Part shown: piece by piece, positions 47,501-59,500 of the stretch
How the letters are laid out: every line of letters begins with the position of its first letter
Position numbering within the stretch: the first letter of the stretch is position 1
Assembly: GCA_918807975.1 (NCBI GenBank)
Contig: OU964918.1
Location: forward strand, 34,704,477-34,768,476
Direction of reading: 5' to 3'
DNA: 64,000 nt
Source: Aplidium turbinatum
Lineage: Eukaryota; Chordata; Ascidiacea; Aplousobranchia; Polyclinidae
Position numbers and translations under genes: made by a program
The notes under the pieces: model-generated
Told to the model about the DNA's origin: nothing
Database searches by the model: none
What the model saw: the letters and a program-made list of their open reading frames with translations, nothing else

Positions 47501-50500
47501 GGCATATGGCCTCATGAGACCAATTCCATAGCTTACTGAAGTCTTAATTACACTGTCTGTTATTGTCGTTTAGTGCAGTGGTTCCCAACTCATGGGTCGC
47601 GACCCAAAGTTGGGTCGCTTGATAATTTTTTTGGGTCGCTTGTTTTTGAGACATATTGTATCTTGGGCGAAAAAAAATAACAATAAAAAAAATTTAAAAC
47701 GTAAAGAGATCGATCACAAAACTGGAAAATATAAACACAAGTCATGAAGCGTTTCATGTCGAGACATCGGAAAGCTTTGTAGCATGATCGTAATGCAAGA
47801 AGTTTTAACAATTTTCGCTTTTATTATTGTTATTATTATTATTAAATGTAAACCCAACAAAAATTTCAGTCTCAAACACAAATTAACTTGACAAAGTTAT
47901 GTGATATATATTGTAACGTGCACTATAGGGGAAGGTCTAGTTAGTTGAGCCAGAAATCGATTTTTCTGCAATAAAAATTTAACGACAAACTTTACCAAAA
48001 ATCCGAATCCATCATGATAAATTTCAGTCTTATGCGGTTCTTGTGAACATGTTTGTGTTTGCGACTGACCCCGATTTATATCATTTATCGGCATTTTAAA
48101 ATTGAAATTTAGCCGGCTCAAATGATACCCTAAATTTCACGGTTGAGCCACCCATTGTTCACGGTTGATCCACCATTATTTCACTTCCAAAAGATATCCC
48201 AAAACAGAGCTCAATCTGCATCAAACACAATAAACTCTCTCTTGAACATCTTGCAAATAAACAATCAAAAAAACTTTAAACTGTGTATTGTGTCTAGTGT
48301 CTTAAAATGAAAGAACAGTGAACACTGAACGAACAGAAATTTATATTTCTGAAAACACTGAGAATCATTGAATAGGAAACTTTGCACGAAGGTGTTTTTA
48401 CCTTTCTGAAGCGATTTCGCGAGGTTTGTGAAGAAAACGAACATTAGCAACCAGTGGCGTTGCAATCGAGAAAAATATAAGGGGGGTAGTGCTAAAAAAA
48501 ATACCCTCAAACTGGCGCATTACAAAAAAAACTACTCTTATGGAAGTTTAAGGGGGGCAGTGGACCGCCCCCGGCTAGGACACCAGTTTTACGCATCAAT
48601 TACAGTACGGTACAACAAAATTAGGGCAGTACGTAAGGACCATCGGCTCATAAACTACATTCCTTATGATAAAGGCATGGCTCAACCGTGAACATTGCAA
48701 GTGGCTCAACTGTTAACATCGCCGCCATTTTCAAAATTCATGAAAAATTGCCAAGAACCAACTGGCTAATCAAGCAACGAGAACTACTAAAACAAAGAGT
48801 AAGTTACCCTCACCTATCCCAGTATTTCCATTAAGACAACGATGAAACATCGTAGGAAAACATAACACATTTCTTATTTTTTTCAAAACTACTTTTACCT
48901 ACCATTTTACATTTAACTGCTTCACAATTTTTCTGCTTGTAGAAAATCCCTAAAACTACATGTGCTGATGGACTTCAAGTTTTTCCATATTTTTGGTATG
49001 AAACGGTTGACTAATCATGCACGACGTTGCGATAAAACCGGATGGATCAACCGTTACCCGGCTCAACCAACCAAACCTTCCCCTATGTCACGAACGCTAT
49101 GTCGGACAAACTATGACAAAGTTTTCCACACGTTGGACCACGCATAGTCTGGTGTGGTAAAACCGGTAAAACGCATCAAAGATAAAGCCCCAAGTGCTGT
49201 ATGGACTTATTGCTTTCTCCACAGAGAGGCCTTTGCTGCAAAAAAGCTGTCTCAAGAGCTGCACGAAGTGTTGAATGATGTGAAGTGTGTAAACTTCATC
49301 AAAACAAGTCCACTAAATCGGCATTTGTTTTCGTCTTTGTGGATTCTGATTATTATCAAGCATTGCTGTTGCACACAGAAGTGCGATAGTTGTCACGAGG
49401 TCGTGTCCTGAAGCGAGTTTGTAATTTGCGGGAGGAGATTGCTATCTTCCTGAGGCAACAGAACTGTGTGAGATTAGCCGAGAAGTTTTTGCAAGAAGAT
49501 TTCAAGGCAAAAGTTGCTTACCTTGCCGATATATTTGACTCTCTGAATTCTCTAAATTTATATATGCAAGGCAACGGTTTTACGGTGATTGATCGCGCCT
49601 CAAAAGTTTCTGCTTAACACAAAAAACTCATATTCTGGAAAAGTTATGTCACCAGAGATGAGTAGGCCTACGATATATTTCCTCAGCTAACGCAATATAT
49701 CTGTGGCAATGAAGTTGATATTAAGCAAACGATAATAATTAGACACCTGGAACAGTTTGCCAAAACGTTTGTGCACTACTATGGAGAATCTCTAGCACTT
49801 AATAACCAAAATGATTGGATAATTGATCTATTTTTGGAAAAGATCCGCCTCAACTTTCCATCCATGCTGCAGAACAGTTTATGGACATAACGACAGAACT
49901 AGCAAACCGTATTTCTTTTGCGTCCTTCAAAGTCAAATACTTCAAAGATTCTGCAAACATCCACTTTTGGGCTTCCATGTGCAAAGTGTATCCCACAGTT
50001 TCACAATTAGGGATTCAAAAACAGATTCCATTTGCAACAACTTGGCTTTGTAAGATTGGATTTAGCGCCATGTGTGTAGTGAAAACTGAACAGCGAAACC
50101 GGCTGGACGTTAAAGCCGACATGCGGCTATGCCTAAGCAAAATAACGCCTCGATTTCAAAAGCTCACTGACAGCAAGCCAGCACAGCTATCTCATTAGTG
50201 ATTTGATAAACATATTATTTTCGGAAAAAGTTACTGCTTTTGTAGTGCTGTTTGTTTGCAACACAATCTTGTATGGCTTTTAAAATATTACGACAATTTG
50301 CTTGGGTCGCAAGACTTTACCGAACCGAATTTTTTTTTTAAATGGGTCGCCTTAAAAACGAGTTGGGAACCACTGGTTTAGTGAATTTATATTCAGTCTA
50401 CACTTAAAGCATCAATCTCAAAGTAGATTAGCCACACCGGCTGCTAATACCATGAAGAAAATCAAATGTTTTATAATTGAAGTACCGCAAATGTTGTTTT

Positions 50501-53500
50501 TGAAGCTACAGTATTTATCTAACAAATAAAACCAATCAACAACACAATATTTCTAAGGTTTGCTGCAAAAAAATAAACAATAAATATTTCCGTTATGAAA
50601 AAAAAAACTACTCTTTTTAAGCATTTACAAGTAGGTTTTTTTTTGAAGCATAATAAATGCCTTCTTGTCGTTTGGTTTCATTTGCTTCAATGATTTAAAA
50701 AAATAACTCTCTACCGCAGTTGTTGGCTATATTTATCAAGTTGACATTTGATATTACAATAGACCTTTCCCGCAGCCAACCAATGAAGCGTGACGTTGAA
50801 AACAAACCACTTCAATAACTGAAATCGTAGCAGTAAAGCACAGTTTTTGAACGTTTTGATGGAACCATCGCTCATTTCAATCGTACATTTTGTACTAAAA
50901 GTACTTTTTTGACTGAGTATTACATTTAAGTTATTTGTTTTCAGAAAAAAATTGAATTTACTACAGGGCCTTAGCCCATGGGCCTAACTACCGCCGGCAC
51001 AGCGCTATAGCCTACTGCACGGGACCACTAAACGAAAGGACCTCGCATTGATAAATTTTATTTCAAAAATATTTGAGTTAACAACTAAAGTAGGTAGCCT
51101 AAACGTATTATCATTTCATTTAGAATCTACACTTATATTTTTTTCGTGCAGCATTTCCGTTTATTAATTGACGTTTTTGTCCTAGCTTACCCTATGCTTT
51201 TGGTCACTCCAGGTTTCTGGCCACTTAATGTTTGGTTCGGCTTCTTTTATTCTTATGGAACTAATATATTGACACAGAATGAGACAGCATAGGCCTATGT
51301 ATTTTTCGTAATTATTACTTTCTGTCGAAATAGGAATAATCACATCACAAGTTTGCAACACACACGCATTCATTTTAAATTGGACTACAGCGCAAGTGGA
51401 ATCCCCAATACCATACTTTTTGGTTAGGCTAGAACAATTTTATTAAATTATTAGCCTTGTTGTCTAAAATTTTAGTAAACTTTTTAACATTATAAAACTC
51501 TAATTAAGTACAAACAATTTATAGTAATGTAGCAGCTGCATGGTTGAGTGGTGAAAACGTTTGCGCGACGTTCGCAAAGGACATCGGTTCGACACCGCTC
51601 CAGAGTTTGCGGCTGTGTCTCGGCAAAGACACTTAATGGCATGCTAAAATAAGGATAGCAGCTGACTCGACACTTAGGCTATTATCTCTTCGTTGCTTCT
51701 TATTGTGTTGCATTTGTGATCGCAGTGAAGGCTACGTACTCTATATGTTGTTGCAATGGAAGCAAAAAAACGTGATTAGGCTAGCTTATTATTGGACTTC
51801 ATGTCAACTTTACTGGGTGGCTGATATGAAACTATGGGTAGGCTAAACAAACAAATAATTGAAATCTTCTGTGGTCGGAAAAAAAGATTAAAACGTAGCT
51901 TCGATTTCATATCTAAAGTAATCACCAAACTTCTGCGGAAATCCAGCTTTTATTGGATGAGTTTGGGCAAATGCTAAGTGTGTGCCCTTACGTCTTCATC
52001 AATAGGTTGACCCGTTGGGCAATTGAGCCAAAAAGCCGCCAAAACAAGGCATAAGCTTATAGTAACAATAAAGGTTTGTCAACAGCTGATTGTAGCAAGA
52101 ATTGACAGCAATAGACAGTTAGACACCGGTGTTTCTGGTCTGCAGCTCGTACGAGCTTTATTACATAGGCTATGTCGTTTCTACGTTCTATAATTGCCAA
52201 AGCACAGAACCAAATGGAGGCCTCATAATTGGATCGGAGCTCCAACTGACGAAGTTGGGCTACGGCCTTGATTGAATGGCAGTCCAGCTTATTAGCCTAC
52301 TTCAGTTGATTCATATTCAGTGCAAGTAGGCCATAAGTGAGTATGCTGCATTGCGTTCACAAGTAAAGAAGCAAAAAAGCTACAAACTGAAACCCACTTA
52401 GCCTACTTATTGTAGCAAATAAGACAATAATTTTCGCTTATTATTATAAAGACTTAGCTAAAGCAGAAAGAAATTTTAAGCCTATCAGAATTGCAGACCA
52501 ACAGCGTTTTGCTTAGAGATTAACACACTACCGTACCAGCAGTTCCTTCAAGCGCCATAGCTTATGCGCAGTTACAAAAGCCCATTAAATAATTGGCTTA
52601 TCATTTTGCTTGTTTTTCATATAAAAGTAACTTGAATAAAATTTAACAGTCAAATCCTTGTTTTTTAACGTTGATTCCATGTTTTTACGAAAATTCTGCT
52701 AACTACGCAACAAGTTATCAAGCATTCACAAGCAATTTGGTGCTTGCCAATGAAGCAGCCAACGTGATTGTTTTCAACGTCACGCTTCATTGCACAGAGC
52801 TGCGGGAAAGGTCTAATTGTTTTACAACCAGACGCACCTGAAGCACCGAAGGGACCAATTGAGATTTCTGAAGTGTCAGCCAAGGGTGTGACTTTGTCCT
52901 GGTCTCCGACGCAAGATGACGGTGGTAGTCCTGTAACTCACTACGTCGTTGAAAAAAAAGAAGAAGGGCGCAAAATATGGAGCTCAGGTAAGTCAATGCG
53001 CCACGGGCCTACAGTTTTACTTATTCCAGATATTTGTTTTTATAAAAACTCTTTGAACTAAAAACTGTAGCAATGCATTATTGCACAACTCTAGTTATGA
53101 TAAAATTTACTAGGAAGTCAACAGTTGAGAATATATCTATTTTTGACGAACGCGATTCGTCCAAAAGTACAAATCCTCGTAGTTAACTGCATTCACCAGA
53201 ATGTGCAAAAAAGGCCACAATTTTCAACGGTTTATTTCAGGGATATCTATAACTACCGGATTGGAAACTCTGTGGAACTGAAACTTTGTTAATCCTTCTG
53301 TAGTTGTTGTAGTTATGTGATGACCCTACTGATGTATAGCATTGAATAGAGGTTCCAATCCCATAGTGATAGATATCCTTGGTTTATTTAAATAAATTCT
53401 TGAACTGTATGGTCGAGTGGTCAGAAAGCTAATACTACGTTCGAAAGGACATTGGTTTTACATCAATCGAAAGCAGGCGCGTTTTGAAAAAAAAAACGTT

Positions 53501-56500
53501 TACTGACAGTTCTTGAAGGTGGGTGCATAAATAGACTTCTTTGTCTATCCGTCCACTTATTCTAAATCTTGACTGGTTATGCGTTAGCTTGGAGAGGGTA
53601 CCACAAAAATTTATGATCTATGAAGCTGAAGTAGGCTAAGTAACAACTACGATTCTACAAGTGGATAAATTTCAAAACCTGATTTTGATTTTAGTTGGAA
53701 AAACTGCCAGTGGCAATGCAACAAATTATCGGGCACACGTACCTGCCGGAAAAACATACGAGTTTCGTGTCCGTGCTGTGTCCGAAATTGGAGAAAGTGA
53801 ATCCAATGTGTCCAAAGCCGTTCTTGTGAAAGATCCTTACGGTATCACTAATGGTGTCCGACGTTTTTTTCGTAAACAGTTTTTCGTAAAATCAATTCTT
53901 CGTAAAGCAATTCTTCGTAAAGCAATTCTTCGGGCATGCACTAATAGTAATAGGCTACTATACGTTAAATACACTCTTCTACATATACTTCATGTGTACA
54001 TCACACATTTAATCTGAAGAGCCAAAATAAAGTAAGACACAAGATACTATATAAAAGAAAGCCCTGGTAGGTATTGCTTAAACATGAAAACATGGACGTT
54101 ATAAGGTAAAAAAAATTATTTCTCATAATCCCACGAGAAATCTAATCTTGGGTGTTCTAATTTTGAAATTGAAAAAGAAGTCTTTGGACTTGTATGTTAT
54201 ACAGATAGGCGATGTTTAAATTTTGATATCGCATTTTAGATCCACCTTCGCCTATCAGTGGAAACATAGAGATGGACTCAACTACGAACGACTCTATTAG
54301 CATCTGTTGGGACAAGGTAAGTTGTCAATGCGAGACTCCAAACTTCCCTTCAATAGATAATCACAAGAACGCTGTAGCTTACCCAGACACCGATTTAATC
54401 GATGTTTTTATCCAAGTTCCATTGGTTTTATTTACTTTTTTTTTTCTATCCAGCAAAGGAACAAAACGACTTCGTTGAACTTTGCGGAACAATCGCAACG
54501 TAAACAATATAATTATACCACATCTATCAACGGTGAAAACTAGACTTTGCGGTCATAAAATTACAAATGTTGAAATGAGCTTTTATGTTCCTGTGTGTTT
54601 TAATTCAGGAAAGGTTTTTTGTAATATTCCAAAGCTATAGACAATTAGTGAGATGGTCAGAATTAATCAAATCTTTAGCGATCCCTTCGAATATTTTTGT
54701 TCACTCAGGTAAACTCTGACGGAGGAAGTCCAGTTTTGGGATATATCATTGAGAAAAGAAAAAAAGGAACATCTACTTGGTCAAGATGCAATAACGCGGG
54801 AAACTTGTGCACGGATCTGAAATACAAGGTGACTTCTTGTTTTGTCTAGTCTTTGTGCGGCGACAATTGAAGGCAAAAAATAAATACAAGTTAATCATTT
54901 GTGCTGATAGCGAAGTAGTAGAAATTCTTTCCACATTCAAGTAGGGCGATTGCAGGTTTCCCTGTTTCTTGGAGAAAAATACACTAGTTTGGTCAAATAG
55001 GATACCGTATCTTTTTTGTCGCATTCAGGTTAATGCTGAGAATTTGAAATTTAAATTAAGTAGACGGAGAGGATTATAGGAAGCCAACAGTCGCGTACGA
55101 TGACCATTTTTTGGGTGTTCACTTTTTTCAGCAGGCTTTAAACACACACTAGGTTTGTGAGTTCCTCAATGGCTGTTAATCATGTCAAAATATTATGATG
55201 TGATATTATTTGAAGAGTCATTGTGCAAATCAAGCATGTTTTTGAAACTTTCTAAAACAAGTGACCACTCAAAAAATGGTCACCGCACGCCACTGGAAGC
55301 CACTCTTCTTAAGTTTTATCGGTGGCAACAGACTGAAAAACTAACCATCGTTTTGTGCAGGCGAATAATCTACGAACAGACATCGAGTACGAGTTCCGCG
55401 TAATTGCTGTAAATGCTGCAGGGGAAAGTGATCCATCACGCCCTTCCAAGCCCATTCTGGCTTGCGATCCCGTAGCTCCTCCTGGAGATGTGAGCGGTTT
55501 AGAACTTATTGATTCCACGAATTCGACAATGACTTTCCAATGGAAAGGAACCGACCATCATGGAGGAGCAGATTTCCTTGGATACGACATAGAATTGCAA
55601 AAGGTTTGGAAATAACTAAAGCTACATTTCATTTAACTTCTTTGCTTTATTCTTTTCGTGAACACCACATTTAAGGACATTCACTTCTGATGAAAACGAT
55701 ATCATATGCTAAATGTTAGTTTTTCAAAGCATCTTTGCTCCTTGAATCTGATGTTAACTATCTGCATAGACAAGACGTAGCTTCTTTTGCATAAAATCTT
55801 TCAAGAAAAACGAAAAAATACTTTGCTTTTATTCAGGAGGGAAGTGACAAATGGATCAAATACAATGATAACCACATTACGGGGACTTCGTACACTGTTC
55901 GTGGACTAGAAAAAGGAGGGTCGTATTCTGTAAGAATGCGATCTGTCAATATGAGATCGTATAGCAGATGGTACAGATACAATGGAACTTTTATAGCTCA
56001 AGAATTCAATGGTAAATCATCAGTAAGAAATTTTTCCAAAAAGTATATTATACTGTACTTTCTTACATAGCCAGCTCAATATAGAAACTCAATGATTTCT
56101 CAAAAAAAGAAACTGAAGCGTTGCATAATACTGCTAATAGCCTACCTAATTACTTTTCAGTTGCTCCAGTCTTCAAGATGACATCAGAACTAGAAGCTGT
56201 AGTACGCGACGGATTTAACATCAATGCTGGAGGCACAATAAGAATCCATGTTCCATATCATGTAAGCATAATTCAATGAACTTCTTTTCCATTATCGTAG
56301 AATTGAATTTTACAAAGCTCTGGATTAACACTGTCACGTTGTATATAATAGGCAAGGCTGCAATCACAAATAGCGAACATTGGCTCCTATGTGTCCAGTC
56401 TTTTACTAACATAGTAAACTTCTCTAATGCTTTGTTATGATTGTTTCCAATGTCTTGTATCAGTGAGCCTTAGTCCTTCTCGTTGTTCATGTGACAGTGA

Positions 56501-59500
56501 CTTTAGAAGTAATGCAGCAAAAAATTAATTGTTTAAGTATTATGCAAGCAGACGTTACCTGATGGTCAACCTTTTGAATACAACTTCTTAATTTGTGTCT
56601 TGGACCCAGGAATACGTAAAGAAGGGGATACGAAGGCTCACAGTGGTTGCCTTATTCTCACGACACTGTCAGGGCCGTAGTTTGTAACGAGTTAAAGATG
56701 GGCTGAAGTTTTTTTTGAATTGCAGAAAGCTTTGTAGTGCAGCTGGTATAGTCAGTTACAAAATAAGTTTGCAAATGTTACGTAGAGCATAGTTAAAGAA
56801 TAATTGCGGCTGGCTGGCGGCGGCTGGAGGCGGCTGGCGGGTTCCGGCTGGGGAGCTGATGCGAAAACCCTTCGCACAGCTACCTTGGCCCTCGTCCATT
56901 CTACCGCTGAGTACTGCGCACCAGTGTGGTGCCGCAGCTCTCACACCCGCCACATTGACACCGCCATCAATGACGCACTACGCACTGTGACTGGATGCCT
57001 GCGTCCCACTCCAACGGACTGCCTTCCCATCCTTGCAGGCATCCAACCTGCTGAGATTCGCCGTAAAGGAGCCATGATTTCGATTGCTCGTCGCGCACTG
57101 GACCCCGACCACCTCCTCCACAGTACTTTCCAGCGCCTGCCTGGAGGGCAGCAGCGACTGAAATCAAGACGCCCGTTTGTGCCCGCCGCACGACAGCTTC
57201 TGAACAGCGTTGAAGATCTTGGAATAAGTGCGGCACACTGGACGGGCTACACATGGAGCATGGAGTGGCAAAGCAACACCTCCCGACTCCGTGATTTCCT
57301 ACCCGACGTCGATCCCCACCCTCCGGGAATGTCCCTCGCAAGACTTGCGTGGGTCCGGCTTAACCGCCTACGAACCGGCGTCGGTCGCTTTCGTTCAGAC
57401 ATGTGCAAATGGGGCCTGGCTCCCTCACCGGGATGCGAGTGTGGCGCCACAGACCAGACAGTAGATCATGTCGTCCATGACTGCCCAATCCATCAACCAC
57501 CACATGGAGCGCTTGGACTGAAGGCCCTGGATGACGAGACTGTCGAGTGGCTGATGACATCATGCCCAAACATATAGTCCAGAAGAACAGCTCATACGAC
57601 GAAGAAGAAAGAATAATTGTTTCGAAAAACAGTTGAAAAGTTACCAGAAAGCTGTTTTTCGAAACAAATCCTTTGCAGTAGGCTAGATGTAAAGCAAGTA
57701 TACCGGTAGTTGAATTAACAAATAACCATGAGCATGCAGTGAATATCCAGGTCGGATTCTACTAGCGCAATGCAGGTTATCATTACAAGATTCATTAAAC
57801 TAGTATCGGTGCCAATTGTCATTTTACGATAAACAGAAGCCCTTCTATTGTCAGATGTAATAAAGCCCTTCGTATCCCATTCTTTAGATATCCCTGCTTG
57901 TGCCCACTTTTTATGACCACTCCAGGTCATCGATGTTTGTCAGGAATACACTTACTTGTTAGTAGAGAGCAGACGATCCACATTTTACCGGATTGTCTCG
58001 TCATCGGACAGCACTCATGCAGAAGGCAGAATGTGCGCCAGGCCTGACAGTTTTGTACCTTGACTTGTTTATCATGATCAAATTGAAGGGATTCGAAATG
58101 ACAGAAAAAGGGCATTTTTATAATGACTTTGTTGAGCAAAGATATATTTATGTTACCTGTAGTTGTATTTGGTTTCATGTCCATTTTTGTTAAAACATAA
58201 ACTTGAGTATGAGTTCTAATGTGTTAACATCCTCTGACAAGCCAGCAGATTTACAGGAGGCGACAAGCAATCAATCAAAACGAGTTGGAAGCAATGCAGT
58301 AACGACTAAGATTGTGCCATGGGTAAATGAGTTCACTATGGCAATATTTTGATGCAAACGCGGTACTGTATATCTGACGCGAAATGTAAGCAGGAGGCAT
58401 ATTTTTGACATGTAAATAACGGTACGAGAAACAAACAAAATGCAGACCAAGAATGATTTGGACAACAAACATCACTAAATGAACAATATTAAGTTATGAA
58501 AGTGCAGTACAAACAGCTTATGGTCGAGAACAATGGCGCATTGTACCCAATCCTCAATACGAGGAAAGAACTTGATGATGATGATGATGATGACGAGAAA
58601 GTGACTTTAGCGTTTTCTGTCAGTTCTGAAGGAGCTATTTACAACTACTGCATATTTTCTAAATGTTGTCAAGTCTTTTCCACCGACCAAAATTTTGAGA
58701 ACAACGTTGATAAATTATCATAATTGTTAATCGTATTTGATTAAACAATGAAACACTGGAAGTGATAGTATTGTTTATTTGTCGTTCTTTTGTAGGCTCG
58801 CCCCAGGCCAACAATTTTATGGAGTAAAAATGGTCATGAACTTGAAGAGAGCGTAAATATAATTGAAGCTGACGGTGTGTCTCAACTCTTCATACGAAAT
58901 GCAAGAGGATGTCACTCCGGAATGTACAAAGTTGTTCTTAAAAATGCATCGGGCGAGCAGTCGCTTTCTGTGAGGGTCAACGTGATAGGTAAGCTGATCA
59001 GCAGTGCTGCATTATTAGGCTTTTGCACTATATTCAGAGAATCGTCGCACGCTAAATAGGCCCACCTGCTTAATAATCCAAAATTCGTTGGTTCCCGAAG
59101 TTGGCTCAATAAGCGTGATATTCTCTATCACAAAAAATCTGCATTATTCTGCAGACGTCCCCTCACCACCCAAAGGTCCCCTCCAAGTGATTGTCAACGA
59201 GAACGACGTTGTTCTTCGATGGCAACCAGCTTCATGCGACCATGGAGACGTCGGTTATACAATACAAAAGCGAGAAGCTCGTGGAAGGTATTGTGATTGT
59301 AGCTGATTCAAAAATGTAGCTTTACATGTTGTTTTGGGAAAATTTTCGCTTGTTTTTGTACTCAGAAAATTCAATGGTAGATTTTGACCAAAGTCAATCT
59401 AAAGGTGTTGTCTGTTATGTGATGTGAACAAATACCTTCAATACATAAAGAACAATTTTTTTACACAAATTTAACGAGCAAAATAACGATCTGGAATATA

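Larger units (their letters stand above)
47576..50375 (+). mobile_element. hAT transposon with ZBED5/FAM200-like transposase remains
   Basis: Ends CAGTGGTTCCCAACT and AGTTGGGAACCACTG have a perfect 8-bp duplication gtttagtg (47568-47575 and 50376-50383). GGGTCGC motifs recur near both ends. It carries a broken transposase (49150-50198) and a nested TA-flanked element (47928-49083), which occupies the 5' part. Intron 22. Confidence 0.92.

Noticed and set aside
48451-48590. CAGTGGCGTTGC and GGCTAGGACACCAG as ends of a further nested element
   Set aside because: Ends match poorly and flanking 8-mers differ.
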